From the NCBI GenBank assembly GCA_030704615.1, contig CM060731.1, positions 74,008,756 through 74,072,755 of the forward strand: a DNA stretch of 64,000 nucleotides. The letters run 5' to 3'. The notes beneath the pieces were generated by a model. That model searched no databases, was not told where the DNA came from, and saw nothing but the letters and a program-made list of their open reading frames with translations. Within the stretch, counting starts at the first letter, position 1, and the number at the start of each line of letters is the position of its first letter. Source of the stretch: Takakia lepidozioides (taxonomy: Eukaryota > Streptophyta > Takakiopsida > Takakiales > Takakiaceae). Both the position numbers and the translations under genes were made by a program. Below, piece after piece: positions 28,228-40,767 of this stretch.

Positions 28228-31200
28228 ATGGAGGGAACGATGCACCAATTGCAGTACTCTAAGTATCATGGAGGCAGTTCAGCTCTTCAGGCATTGCACT
28301 TTCGCTCCTCTTCTGTGTCTTCCAGTAATTTGGTTGGATGGTTACACGCATGAAATTCCATACGATGCTTGAGGACGAAGCATTTAGTCGTCTTTTTTTA
28401 CCAAATAGAAAGTACTCTCTGTCTGTCTCTACTGGCATTGAATCCGCCATACCCTTGCTGCTATGTTGGGTACCATAAACAGTTCAAGAATCCGAGCAAG
28501 AATTTCTCCTCTGTAGGCACAATTCTGTTCTGGATAGAATTACTAGTGACACGCCTAGGCCCTCTTTCTCGCCAGTAGGAGTATGCAGTTGGGTGATCTC
28601 TATGCTTCACTCCCTCTCTCCATAAGTGTATGGATGTCCGCCCTCTGACATGGCTGAAGAAGCGTCGTATCTGGAGTGAAAGGTCATTGCCCTCTGTTTC
28701 ACCTACCATTCCCCCGTAAGTTTCTTGCGTGCATGAACGAAATGGATTGCTGATGCCAGGTACTCTTTGTGATGATGATGATGAGTGCAGCATGTGGATG
28801 TGCCAATCCCCTCTCCCAGGGCGGGGGAGCTCCTGATCAAGGTCGAGGCAGCCTCTGTGAATCCGGTTGATTGGAGAATTCAGGATGGCTTGGCCAAGTA
28901 CATCCTGCCTCGCAAGTTCCCATATGTTCCAGGTATCATTTTGAATACTGCGGGGTAGCGATCCATTGACGGATCACTACTTCCATGGAATGCTGATCTC
29001 ATCATAGTGAGCTAAGATGTAATTGTACCTCGAGCCCATCTTGTCGAACTGATTTTGAGCTGGTTTCTTTTTTGTTGGTTGCAGGCTCAGACATTACAGG
29101 CGAGGTAGTGAGTTTGGGTCCGCAAGTGACCGGCTTCAAACCAGGGGACAAGGTTATCAGCTACTTGAACGTACTGGTATGGCCCTTTTCTTTACTTGTC
29201 TCTTTCCATTAGACTCGGAGAAAGCATTTCCTAAGTTTGTCTAGAACTAGCATCAGCGTAGATTTTTTTCTTTACGTGAGCATCTGTCAAGTCAGTTGAG
29301 TTGAGGAATCCCTATTTTCAACTTGCCATGGAAGCTTTTCCTTCTGCAAGGGACACAGTCTGTTTATTTGTGATATAAGAGGAGAGACTACAGGAAGGCT
29401 TGAAGAAAAGAGACCCACAAACAGTCAGAATCAGTTTACCTGCCTCAAGGGGTTAGATTTGTAGTGGGATTTATAATCTTGCAATGACCTGTGACATGGT
29501 CAATGGAGTGAATCCTCACAAGTCTCAGCTCAACGGGTTTTGGTACTTGCAGCTACTTTGAGGGAAAGGAAACTTTGTCTGGAATTTTACAAGCCTTGAA
29601 GTCAACGGAAGCTTTCCTTTATCAGACTTAAATTTGGCCTTGTTACTGGTTTAGTGGAAAGAGCTAAAAGCAGTTGTAGAATTCTGTGGGGATCAATGCA
29701 AGCAGAAGGGGGGCTCGTTGGCAGAGTACGCAGTATCAGCGGCTAGCACTACCGTCATAAGGGCACCAGGGATTTCAGCAGAACAGGGGGCCTGCCTCCC
29801 TGTTGCTGGATTCTCAGCAATACAAAGCGTGCGCAACTTAGCAGGCATACAATTGGATGGAAGCTCCCAAGGGCTGAATGTCCTCATTACAGCAGCCTCT
29901 GGGGGCGTTGGAATCTATGCTGTGCAGGTTGGATGTCTCTCTCTCTCTCCCTCCCAGCCTGAATAGAATGTACATTGTCCGGGATATTCTCACCAGAGAG
30001 TAACCCTCTTCAGGAACATCAACAACATTGTTCCTGCAGCTCTGTTCACCAACTTTGAAATCTTGAGGCTGAGCCTAAGCCCTGGCCCTGTTGGGGTCTA
30101 ATTGCTGGGCAGCTCACACACATCAAGTGGATGCTTGTGTGAAGGGCTTTCTAGAGGATATCTGGAAAGCCCGAATAATCGGCTCTATCAAGGTAAGTCT
30201 CACTACCAGAGTGATCCCCTCACCAGTAGTGCCTCTTCCCTTTTGGTTCACCCAAGCTGGGCTTGGGATATGGCCACAAGGCTACGGCAAACAACGTCTG
30301 ATGAGTACAATCTCTCCCTCCCATTGGTCCTCGGGCCCCCTTGTGGATGTTATCTAGAGTTTCCTTAATTTTCTCTCTCATGTTTGTCTGTTTCTTCTTT
30401 CTTCCTCTCATGCCCTTTATTGTGCTCCCCTTGTTCAAAACTGGGCACGAGGACTAGGGCAGGAGGTTAGGACAAGTAAGGTATATTGACTAGATCTCTC
30501 ATACCTTTCTCTTTCAACATTACTGGCAGTGCAATCAAGCTGCATGTCCACACCTCTTGCTAGAAGGATAGAGCAGCAGTGCTGGAATCATCGTATGATG
30601 TTAATCCCACCCTATAAAAATTAACACTCAACACTCCAATACCTGTCAGTGACCCTATTGATTCATATGAGTTTTCTGAAGCAGTAGCAGGACATCTTAA
30701 CCTACATTGCACCAAGCAATTTGACCAATTACCCGGGATAGAAAAAGTGGTCTGATTGACAAATTTGTGTGTGTGGTGCAGCTTGCAAAGCTTGGAGGTA
30801 CCCACCTGACAGTGACATGTGGGGCCCGCAATGTAGAATTGCTCAAAAGCCTTGGGGCTGATGAGGTTTTGGACTATAAGACCACTGAAGGTGAAAGGTA
30901 TGAGAGCCCCTCAGGGAAAAAATATGATGTGGTCATCAACTGCGCACACTATGTACCCCTTGCCAAGTTCAAGCCCCAGCTCAAGCCCATTGCCAAAGTA
31001 ATTGACATGACGCCAATCATAACAAGTGTTGCAGCAAGTTTGTACAATAGATTCACATTCGCAAAGCAGAAGTTTGTTTGCTTCTACCTGTCGACCAATG
31101 GACCAGATTTGCAGACACTGGCAGACCTTCTGAAAGAGGGAAAGTTGAGAGGCATTGTGGACTCCACATTTCCATTGAGACAGGCAGGGCAGGCTTGGGA

Positions 31201-31249
31201 TCGCAGTAGTGGAAGGCATGCCACTGGGAAGGTCCTTGTCACGATGTAA
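28228..31249 (+). CDS. Chloroplast-envelope-type quinone oxidoreductase (zeta-crystallin-like MDR), 5 exons
   Basis: NADPH-dependent quinone or enone reductase of the medium-chain dehydrogenase family, like the Arabidopsis chloroplast envelope quinone oxidoreductase homologue. Exons: 28228-28290, 28791-28932, 29085-29176, 29706-29927, 30782-31249; all phases agree. Exon 1 gives MEGTMHQLQYSKYHGGSSAL; exon 2 has SVNPVDWRI and LPRKFPYVPG; exon 3 SDITGEVVSLG; exon 4 the nucleotide-binding loop ITAASGGVGIYAVQ; exon 5 CGARNVELLKSLGADEVLDY and the C-terminal HATGKVLV. No cleavable transit peptide is visible, as for the Arabidopsis homologue. Intron 1 starts with GC (CAG then GCATTG). Intron 4 carries a LINE at 29957-30310. 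A second, related gene lies on the minus strand at 63526. Confidence 0.9.
29957..30310 (+). mobile_element. LINE family A, diverged 5'-truncated copy in an intron
   Basis: It begins at the part of the LINE encoding the IHC zinc-binding block (ACATTGTCCGGGATATTCTC) and ends at the standard TGAGTACAA. A perfect 13-bp target-site duplication (TCTCTCCCTCCCA, 29944-29956 and 30311-30323) flanks it. The body differs clearly from the other copies while the duplication is intact, so it more likely comes from a separate subfamily than from an old insertion. It lies in intron 4 of the quinone oxidoreductase, about 30 bases after the donor, in sense orientation. Confidence 0.88.
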
Positions 31250-31758
31250 AAGATGTTCTGTGCATGCGCATGTTACATTAGATAAACCCAAGTTTTGTCA
31301 CAGAAAATTGACTCAACAGCATATATGTGAAATGGACATTCGATCCATTGCGTGGATTCATGTGAGACATTTTATTGAATAACATATTTTTACTCTTAAT
31401 CTACTCATCTCTCTAACCAGCTATGATCTTTGCAAACGTTGAAGAAACAAAAATATAAAGAAACTTCGATAAACTTATCAAGTTCACAAAGCCGGCATGG
31501 CTTCTCGCATCCATCTTCACCCCCACCAGTATCTGTGACATCCCCTTACCTTCCATCGATGAGGGAGGCCTGAATCTTCAGTCTGGGATTGGCATCACAG
31601 AACTTGGGTGCACTTGCAATTCTTTTCCTGAAGAATGACATAAGCTGCTTGGCTACTTTGGTTACACCTAATCTTTGCTAACCTTTCTTCTTTGCCTGCG
31701 GTCCTCTCCACGTCTTTGATATTTCACTTGCTGCCAGACAAGTATCGGAGTGTCAGAC
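31250..31758. other. Spacer between quinone oxidoreductase and SDR gene
   Basis: AT-rich 3' flank of one gene and promoter of the next. Nothing else recognised. Confidence 0.5.
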
Positions 31759-34700
31759 ATGGAAGCTGTTTGTGGGTTGAGTGTTGCAAGCACTGTGGGC
31801 CATAAGCTCTACTCGCCGGAGTGCAGGCTATGGCAATGTGGGAAGAACAAGGCAACTGTGGCACGCCTTGCATTCCGTGCTGCCTTGCCTCGCTCATCTG
31901 CCCTCGTGACTCCTACTCTAGTAAGTTCTCTCTCTCTCTTCTTCGTTCTGTGCGCTTTTCGTCCTTACGGACAGGTTCAGGACTGCACTGCAGTGGGCGT
32001 CACGCATTACAAATTCCTCCTCAGACCATCGCGTCAATACGTAATAAGGCTACTCCAATGCACAGATCCTCGCCTCGCATCGTCCATTCACTCAGCATGT
32101 CAACCCAAGTCCAGACCATAAGTTTATCCGACTCTAGTCTGTAGCAATAATCACACTTCTCCTTTTGAACAATAGGGTAACAGGCTTCTTTGCTTGGAAT
32201 TTCTGAAAGAAGCAGTCAGGTACGATGAGAACCTACACTCACGTATTTTGAAAAGATCGTGACTTGGAGGGGCAGCCCCAATGCAGGATTGTAGAGTCCA
32301 GGGATTCAAATGAGTCACATTGTTGATGACACCAGACAAGAGGGACTCGTCAAGAGAAGCCAATGGAGGAAAGTGGAGGAAAAAAGGAAGAGTGAAGTCC
32401 TGAAGAGATGTTGGCAATCAGACTGAAGTATTAGAGAAACCGGAATGAAGAAATTACATTTTATCTGCAGCAAATGTTGATTTCTTCTCTGCTATTCTAG
32501 TGGCACTAGAGAGACAAGCACTTTAAAACTTAAGGAAGCGTTGTGATGATTCACACTAATAACTGTAATTATATACTTTATCTTTCTCGTTCCTGGGTTC
32601 AACCTATTTTTTATTTAGTACTGGGCTACATTCAACCAAAGAGTTGTGGAAACTTAAGGTAGGTTTATTTTCAACCACCAGGTCCTCAAGCATGCAGATG
32701 AGAAGGAACTCTTTTTCTGTTTTCAATACACCAATTTGTGCACTGCCTGTATCTTAATCTTTTGGTTTGAGCTTTGTTCTTAGGTTTTAGAACAGTGTCT
32801 CAGAATGTCCATTGTGGAACAGGTTTGACCTTGTGTGCACTCTGAATCATAAGTACTTAACGCACAGAAGGTCCACTTGCAGCAATTCGTTCGCACCAGA
32901 CAGTCACAGTGCCTGAGTACCTCAAGGCGGCACCAAATGAAAATAAAGTGCCAGGCAGCAGCAGAAGAGGCCACCATTGACAACTCCACAGGTGTGCACC
33001 CGAGAGAGAGGGAAAGACAGTTCCCCTCTTCATTGAATGAACAGGGACTTCTGTAATGCTCATCATCATGATTGTATGCAGTCTCATTCCTGCTGTTCCG
33101 TGCAGTCTTGGTCGTTGGAGGGGGAGGGCTTGGAATGGAGGTGGTTCGTATATTTGCCAAGGCTGGATCTTGGGTCACAGCTTATCAGAGAGGGGAGAAA
33201 TTCCGTAAAGAGATCGAAGAGCTCGGGGCAATGCTGGCTATTGGAGATGTGTTGGACATTGGTGCTATTGAAAAAACTTTGAAGTCTAACTCATTTGATG
33301 CGATTGTCTGCACTGTTGGTAAGATACCCTTTTCACCTATAGTGAATCTGCATTTTGGATGAAGTTCTTATTTGCTTGAAGGGGCTGTGCACTTGATTTT
33401 TCCAGACATTGTAGTCTTTGTTAAGAGTCTATCGCCATCTCTATCTTAGTCTCTCTTCCCTTTTCTCTGGGGCTCACTAAATTTTTCCACTGCAGAGGGG
33501 TCAACTCTGAGGTTAAGAAAACGATGCTTTGTCGCGTTATTAGACCTGCCTTGGAGTACGGATCTGCTATATGGGTTGATAACTCCAACCAGGCTAAGTC
33601 TCTAGAATCCATTCAAGTGGGGGTGCTTAAGGAGTGTATGTCAGCATGCTCCAAAACAGCCAATGTGGCTGTTCGGGGTGAGTTTGGCATTCCGTCCTTA
33701 AGCTCCCGACGAGATGAATTCAAGGTCAGATGGTGGGGTCAGCTGCAACATATGCCCAACACCAGATATCCTAAATTAATCGACTCTATATCTTGGAAAC
33801 AGGACCGCCCTGTCAAACAGGCTAAGTCCTGGCAGAAGAGAGTAGAAGAGATCCTCAAGGACCTGGACCTGGATCCGCAAGTCTTGACCCTGCTGGATAA
33901 ATCTGACTTAGAGGCTGTAGTGTCCTCAGCCATGTCTGTTGCCATGAGATTGTCTGATGAAAATGAAGTTAGGCAGAAAACTTCCCTGAACTTGTTTCCA
34001 GTCTGTGACATGGGGGAGGACATCTTGGATGACCTCAAGGGTCTACCCACTCTCGGCACTAGACTGAAATTTAAACTCAGGGCAGGAAGCCTACCTTTGA
34101 ACAGCAAACAGAAGCAGAGAGGAAAGGGAGAGTGCAATTGCCCGTTGTGTGGGCAATCTGAAGACAGTATTCATTTTCTGATACACTGTCCGGGGTTCTC
34201 TCACCAAAGAGACGCTCTCTTCAAATCTATTAAGGGAATTGTGCCTGTACCCCTGTTTACCAACTTTGAAAGTCTCGAGGCTGAGCCAAAAGCCCAGGCC
34301 CTCCTGAGGCCTAGTTTTTGGGCAAATCACACACAGCAGATTGATGCTTGTGTGAAGGGATTTCTAGAGGATATCTGGAAAACCCGGATTAATTCTTTAT
34401 ATGGAGGTAAGTCTTACTACCAACGTCAGCCCCTGACAGAGGTAGGTTCTGTCCCTTTTGTTCCCGCTCAAACTGGGCGCGGGGTCAATGGCCACAAGGC
34501 TACGGCAAACAACGTCTTATGAGTACAATCTCTTCCCTTTTCTTGATCCAAGATCCAAGGTAAATCATACTACCGGCGTCAGCCCCTGACAAAGGTAGTT
34601 TCTGTCGCTTTATGTTCCGTTCAAACTGGGCGCGGGGTCAATGGCCACAAGGCTACGGCAAGCAATGTCTTATGAGTACAATCTCTTCCCTTTTCTACAT

Positions 34701-37563
34701 TTTCCTTTTCCTCTCTGGCTTTTCTTAAGCACCTTGTGACTAGCAGTGCAATCACAGGCGTATGCATAGATTGGGGGCCAGAGAAGCAGTTCTGGAAGCA
34801 ACATTGTTCTCTAGCATGACAGCCCCTACATAACCACTCAATTCCCCGTAACTCGATTCTGCTGCATGCATCTGTCAAAGCAATCTGGGGCTGAGTTGCC
34901 ATACCTTGGTGGGTAGAAACCCCACAGCTCTCACGTTTAATAGGTGTGAAGCATTAACCATTCTCCTTCTCTGAAAGGGAAATTCTACATGGGTGTACAG
35001 GTGGAGGGTCAAAGGAACCAACCGTGGATAAGGTACCGCGCCAGTTTCTTTTTCCTAAAAGCAGTGTGCTGTTGAGCTGCTGGAGTGCGTGTTGCTTGGG
35101 GAACATACCTAGTCAGAAGCTTTGACTTTAAGGTTGAACTAATGGGATGAGTGTTGGCTGTGTGGCAGGATGGTCCTATTAATTTGATAACTATCGCCAA
35201 GAAATTGGGCGTGCGAAGGTTCCTATTGGTAAGCAACACCTGATATTCTGCTCCAATCAATCTTTCTCTAAGAAGAGAGATATACCATGTCTGTGTGATG
35301 CCAAAAACTGCTATGGATGTCATGCTGTCAGCCTACTGTGTCTATTTGGGAAATACTGTTTCCTACAAAGCAAGGCTGGCTTTTGCAAATAGGCAAGTTA
35401 GGGCTTAAGTAGGCTATTTTAAAATTTAAATGGGGATGTTTGCTTGCAGGTATCAAGCATTGGAGCTGGTGATAGTGTGAAGGCAATTGATGAGCGGGTA
35501 TGTGGAAACCTTTGCAGCTCATCTTCGCTTCAATCTTCCTTCACCGATGATGCACCAGTTCAAATTCCATAAGCCCTCCGGAGAAAACTCATTGGTCAAT
35601 GGGGTTGAGCAAAACTGCAATTTTAATTAGTTAATTACTCCAAGTTCTTCACTAGATGGATCTCTTGGTATTGCTGGTGTGAGGCAGCAGAGATACTACA
35701 CTCATTGAGCTGTCCTTGGATGTTGGTTTCATTCTCTCTGTCTTCGGCCTGCGGGACACTAATGCTCCCAGAGCCTGTAGTTGCGTTTAATCCACCATGT
35801 CAAGGTACTCTCATCAGCCTGCAATCAACACACACCCGCAATAGAATGTACCCGTAATTGGTCTGCCTTGTTATCACACAGCTGTAGTAACCTTGACGCC
35901 ATATACTGCACATGATATCTCCACTTCTGTGGTGATATGGGACTGCTCAGTCAGTGGAGCCTCCTCTGCCAAATTAGGCTTCCAGGGGTACTGGACATGA
36001 ACATACCATTGAATGTAAAGTTGGGGTACCAAGGAAAATATTGCTGTGAGGTTGTGGTGTGCCCTGAGACAGACAGACAGAAAGAAATAATGTATCATTG
36101 TCCAGGGAAGGCCCAGATAGAGAGAGGTTGAGGGCGTACTCCGCATAATTGCCCCATCATTCCTCGTCCCAAGTTTGGTCCTAATTTCGATCTACAGACG
36201 CTGGAGGTGTTGAGGATAGTGTTGAAGGCCAAGGAGGAGGCAGAAGAAGCCTTGAGAGCAAGCGGCCTACGTTACACCATCCTTCGTCCTGGGGGCTTGA
36301 TACCTGCTGTGAGTTGCTCTATTCCAAGCAAGAGTCTGATTCTCTATCAGGCATGGATTTGGCAGTCAATAGTGATGCCTGTCAAATCATGTCTCTCTCA
36401 TGTGGTTTGTTCTTTGAAATGTGTATGATGTGGCAGCCACCAACTGGTAAAGGCATACTGACAGAAGACCCAAGTGTAGCAGGACTCATCAGCCGTGCTG
36501 ATGTAGCCTCCCTTGTAAGTGCAGAACCCCTATTCCATCACTTCCAACCAAAGGTTTCAGTATGCTCCATATTTATAAGTATCACTGCTACCACCCCATA
36601 CACATTTGATAGGCAAGGTTCATAGGCTGAATATGGGCCTATATGTGGACCCATGAGTGACTGACCTATGCAAAAGGCCTTTCTTGTGCTCATTCTCTCG
36701 CTTTTGTCCTTCCTTTGCATATGCTACCTCGTTATGTTATTTATCCTAAGCTCCTCTGCTCGGGCCAGTTCATTCATCGTCTTCTTTTACAGTGCCAATA
36801 TTGGTCCCCATTCGGAGCATAACTTCCAATGTCTGGTTGTACTCCTAAACACTTTGTACAGATTTTGAGAAGACAAATGGATTTTCAAGCTCATGTTGGC
36901 TGGGCAATGGGTTGGTTGACTCAGATCATGAAAATTTTGTTCGATAAACGAGCCGAAGAGAAGACATTCTCTGCCTTTGACTGTGAAAAGGTATGTTCTG
37001 GTCTTGGGTTGGGAAGGAAAACATGGACACTTTCACATTTCGCATTAATAACTAGTGATATGCTGATGATCTCAACCCAGAGTAGTGGAGCATGTGGGTC
37101 AATGTCATCTCATTCCTCTGGGTGTCCTTTAAATATCCATGTAGGGGATGGATAACGGCCCCTCTCAACACACAGACAATGAGAGGGGAGAGACCAGGCA
37201 AAGCCAGAAGGGCTATAAGGGTCTGGTATGTTTGTGTACCATGCTTGACCAATGTGCGTAAGAGCGAACTTCTTTGCCATTAGACTGATCATAGCCTTAG
37301 GCCATTGATCATTTGGGATGTAGTTTCTCTCAGTGGGGATAATCCCATTGTGGAACTGCTATGGTTCTTGCTGCCAACATGATCCCATTTGGGGAGATTT
37401 AGCAGTTTGAAAAAACAGGACATTGGCTGCTTTTTTAAGTGACATATGCAATTACAGATTGAAATATTGTGCGAGGTTACTGAGACTACTGGTGGGTGAT
37501 TGGGTGCAGTTGCTTCCACCAACAGCTACGCTAGACAATGTTAAGCTGGCTTCATTTTCTTGA
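31759..37563 (+). CDS. Atypical short-chain dehydrogenase (NAD(P)-binding), probably plastid, at least 9 exons
   Basis: Exon 1 (31759-31920) reads as an organelle-targeting peptide rich in Ala, Ser, Arg and Leu. Phase-consistent exons then follow from the Rossmann exon: 33106-33318 (LVVGGGGLGMEVVRIFAKAG, then GDVLDIGAIEK and DAIVCTVG), 35001-35032, 35169-35228 (INLITIAKKLGVRRFLL), 35450-35497 (VSSIGAGDS), 36198-36308 (LRASGLRYTILRPGGLIP), 36437-36514 (SRADVASL), 36925-36990 (EEKTFSAFDCEK), 37510-37563. This is the layout of atypical, NmrA-like SDRs that bind NAD(P)H; the YTILRPG and RADVA motifs are diagnostic. The phase between exon 1 and 33106 does not close, so one exon in 31921-33105 is unplaced (32873-32960 is a candidate). 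The intron 33319-35000 holds two LINE copies. Substrate unknown. Confidence 0.78.
33467..34528 (+). mobile_element. LINE family A, 5'-truncated copy with open C-terminal frame
   Basis: Flanked by exact 15-bp duplications TCTCTTCCCTTTTCT (33452-33466 and 34529-34543). The coding frame is open from inside the truncated start to the natural stop at 34520-34522 (332 codons from the ATG at 33524), including the zinc-binding block CNCPLCGQ...HFLIHC. The lack of any break suggests a recent insertion. It lies in sense orientation in an intron of the SDR gene, 148 bases after the donor. Confidence 0.93.
34544..34681 (+). mobile_element. Older, shorter LINE tail at the same target site
   Basis: 138 bases of diverged LINE 3' end (TACTACCGGCGTCAGCCCC through GAGTACAA), followed at 34682-34696 by a third copy of the same 15-bp target TCTCTTCCCTTTTCT. 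The simplest history is that this copy inserted first and duplicated the target, and the longer copy then used the upstream duplicate and made a third. Confidence 0.85.
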
Positions 37564-39519
37564 GGCACTTACTATCAGCTAATTTGTAACATTGTAGCAC
37601 AGCTCAACCAGAAATTACCTGCGTTGTTAGGTCCCCGGATTTTCTAGCCACAGTCAGGAAGCTTGGAGATTTTTTGGATGGGCCATTGGAGTATTGAGAT
37701 TTGGTTAATGGTACATTTTCAGCATCTTACCTTGTTGAGTTCAAGACATTCTGTGGCTATAGCCACCAATGGCATGAGTATCTGTTTGCCTAGCATTGTC
37801 GGGGCCTACTCCAACACCAATGTGGTGGTGAGCATTTGGTGGTTCACCAGAATAGGTTCAGTTTTAATGGCTGATGTACCAAGTCAATTTGGCCAATGCA
37901 CTGCAGATTCGTCAGTCATATCTTCGCAGATGATTAGATCCATAGAAATGAACTGTTGAATCATGTTCCTAACTACATCCTCCAGCTCTACTTAAAATTT
38001 CATAGACTTCCATCATGTGGGTTTGCAAGATGTGCTTCGAACTTAACTTCACCGCTCTTATCAAATTGTCTAAGTTGGGATCTACAAGGTGGTTTCTATG
38101 TGCAGATTTCAGGTATTTTGGGCATGCTCTCACCCGTTTGAATATAAAAACAATAAGGACAATTTTTCTTCTGTCCAGATTGGGGTTTTTGTCCTTAAAT
38201 TTGGATGAAATCTATCAATTGGCGCCCTTTCAGATTGAGGCACATCAGCCCTCTGTTGCCGGGGCGCATCCACCAACGACCCCTTTGAACGAAGGGTGCC
38301 CCCATGAATTTAGAGTAGTAGCCCAATTACCACGTGCCAGGCAGGCCTGATGACATGTCATGCTTTTCGGCCCGGGCAGCCATAACTTTCTTCTTTTTGT
38401 AGTAACTAAAATAATTACTAGTATATGTAAGCGGTAAGGTGCAGCACCTCCTTATATAAGTAGCCTCCGGAGGCGGGCAGGCCCACCCCTTCAAGCGGTG
38501 GTGGAGCCTTCTAGAATGCCCTACATGTCGTCCCTACAGAAACTATTTGACACGTATGCACTAGTTGACCCCCCAAAAACACTCTAGTCCAGAGCCCATT
38601 GGTTCTTCCAATGCTGTGGCTATTTTTGACCTCTAAACAGCGTCATTCCCTCTTTGCAGGTGTCCGTCCACCCGGGCCCCACCTGTCCACCAATGGAAAC
38701 CCTTGTTCCCTTTGTCCTTCCTATGCGCTCCACCCGTCCTCTCACTTGGTCATGTCATCTTCCTACTTACTGGCTAAATTTTCTGAAAATGAAACTTGGG
38801 CTGCATATACACTGAGATTATGATGCAAGTGTTTTTCCATGTAACCTCAACAATTCACAAATAGGTACCCAAGCACAATCACTTTTCCAATCTGAAGTGT
38901 AAATGCGTGTACAAATATGCAAGAGCTGGAGAAGACCGCTGGCTGCACTCTGCACTTCAGGAAAAGACAACAAGCGAAGTTGCCGCGGGGCAAACTAGAT
39001 CATGAGTAATATGTTAAAATCTTCTCGAAACATTTTCCAGGCGCAGTGAAACTTCCATGCATCAGCATAACACAACAAAGCTTTTCAGTGAGCCATCTTC
39101 ACACTCTCTTTCACCAATCGCGGTAATGTCTGGTGATCAAATCTCTTACATCCGTTTGGGTCCTGAGGAGTGCGGTGGGGCTGAGTGGCTGAAGTACTAC
39201 GCACATGAGGGCGCGGGCAGGGCTGATCAGCCAACGGATCAGCCCTGTAGAACCCAGCGACACTCGCCCTCACCACACACATGGGCGGATGAAATTCCAC
39301 GACACATCCACCAGGTGAACTCGGGCAAAAATTCACCGTAGCAATTTGGTCGTCTCTCTCCTCTCGACGGCACCCACGCCACTCCTCTAAGTGGAGAGCT
39401 TTACATCAAGGAGTTTTGAACCAGATACTATGAATGAAAGAGGTCCGTCATCTTTGCCACTCGTTATAGATTAGTACATATTGAAAAACCCACAAATCTG
39501 GTAGCATAAATTAGGTTCC
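37564..39519. other. Spacer, no gene recognised
   Basis: Short overlapping frames only. 38450-38530 and 38650-38770 are C-rich and look like decayed repeat. A frame at 39057-39341 has no recognisable motif. Confidence 0.4.
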
Positions 39520-39769
39520 TTGCAAAAATGGAGAGGCTTTTCATTAGCAAGGTCATTTTTGATATGGATGTTTCTGTCTGTGAGCTTAGGGGATTGTTTG
39601 ATAGTCAAATCAAAGGCGAGACTTATTTTGGGAGAGAAAGAGCACTCACTGGGAATCGGGATATCGATACTTGTCAATTTTGGTGGCAATTTGTAGAAAG
39701 AAGAGAATGTCTGTCTGCATGTGGTGGAAGGAGCCTCGACAGTACACGCCCTAGGAGTTGATAGAAGCA

Positions 39770-40101
39770 CAAGTTTGGCATATTACCCTTGAGGTCAGAG
39801 ACAGGAAATTTCTACGGAATTATAGAATGACATATGCGGCTTTCAACAATTTGGTTGATGAACATATGCCTTTTGTTAAGTCCGCTACATTAAATCAAGT
39901 AAGACCCACAACTAGAGATCCGAAAGATTCTAGTAGTTGTTCTCTATAGATTCACACATAGTATTTCCTCAACCATAATAGCAGATCAATTCAATGTTGG
40001 TGCGTCAAGCATACGCAAATATATTGACATTGTTTGTGCTACTCTAATGACACCCGAGTGTCTATTTAGCAAGTACATTGACACACCAACATGATAACGA
40101 T
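39770..40101 (+). pseudogene. PIF/Harbinger transposase remnant (N-terminal part)
   Basis: Two frames joined by a shift near 39928. The first encodes RKFLRNYRMTYAAFNNLVDE; the second encodes VVVLYRFTHSISSTIIADQF, then NVGASSIRKYIDIVCATL and CLFSKYI. This is the helix-turn-helix region that precedes the DDE nuclease in Harbinger transposases (Pfam DDE_Tnp_4 family). The nuclease domain is absent; after CLFSKYID a stop follows and the sequence becomes non-coding. Confined to a fossil, but it shows that the superfamily needed to move MITEs like 27389-27849 has been present here. Confidence 0.8.
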
Positions 40102-40129
40102 TAACAAAAATTACTCATGCAGCATGAGC

Positions 40130-40600
40130 TCAAAATATTCTACATGCAAAAATGTGAAAGCATGTCACATTTTCAAAGAAAAACAAAGTACATCAAGCTG
40201 GACCTTGATTTTCCAATCATAACTTTTTGTGGTTTTATTCAATGGAGATGAAACCAAGACTTAGAATTGGGGAGTCAAGCTAGCTTTCCAACAAAGATAT
40301 TCCACACCCATACATCATTCTAGAAGCCAAAATGTGCAAGAAGGTCAGGTTGTGAAGAAAAAACATTGTACATCTTCATTGCCTTCAGATTTTTTGTCAT
40401 AACTTCTTGTAGTTAGCTTCAATTGATGTGAAATGAAAATGAAGACGCAGAGGTGAGAAATCCTTCTAGCTTTTCAACACCCTATTGCACTTACAAAATG
40501 CTGGAATTGACAAAGATCTACAAGCTAAATTCTGAAACAAGGTCAAATTGAGAAAAAAAACCACGTCAAACTTCATTGCCTTCACATCTGTGCTCACTGT
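40130..40600 (+). repeat. Degenerate tandem repeat, units of about 170-180 bp
   Basis: Successive units share AAGAAAAACA..GTACATC, a TTTT(G/T)TCATAACTT segment, a GGAGATGAAA-like segment and CTAGCTTT(C/T)CAACA. At least two units are clear (about 40180-40345 and 40355-40530), with the start of a third near 40550. AT-rich and non-coding. Confidence 0.6.
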
Positions 40601-40767
40601 CACTAAACACACTCATGAACCACAACAAACTCAGTACATCAAGTGCTATCACCCACAGATGATAGGCTTGAACCATCGTTTGCCTTTAACACATCCACAA
40701 ATAGAGCGATCATGTGAAGCGGGGTTTGTGTTGCCAACTCCCGACTTATTTGTTTGCTTTAAAGAAT

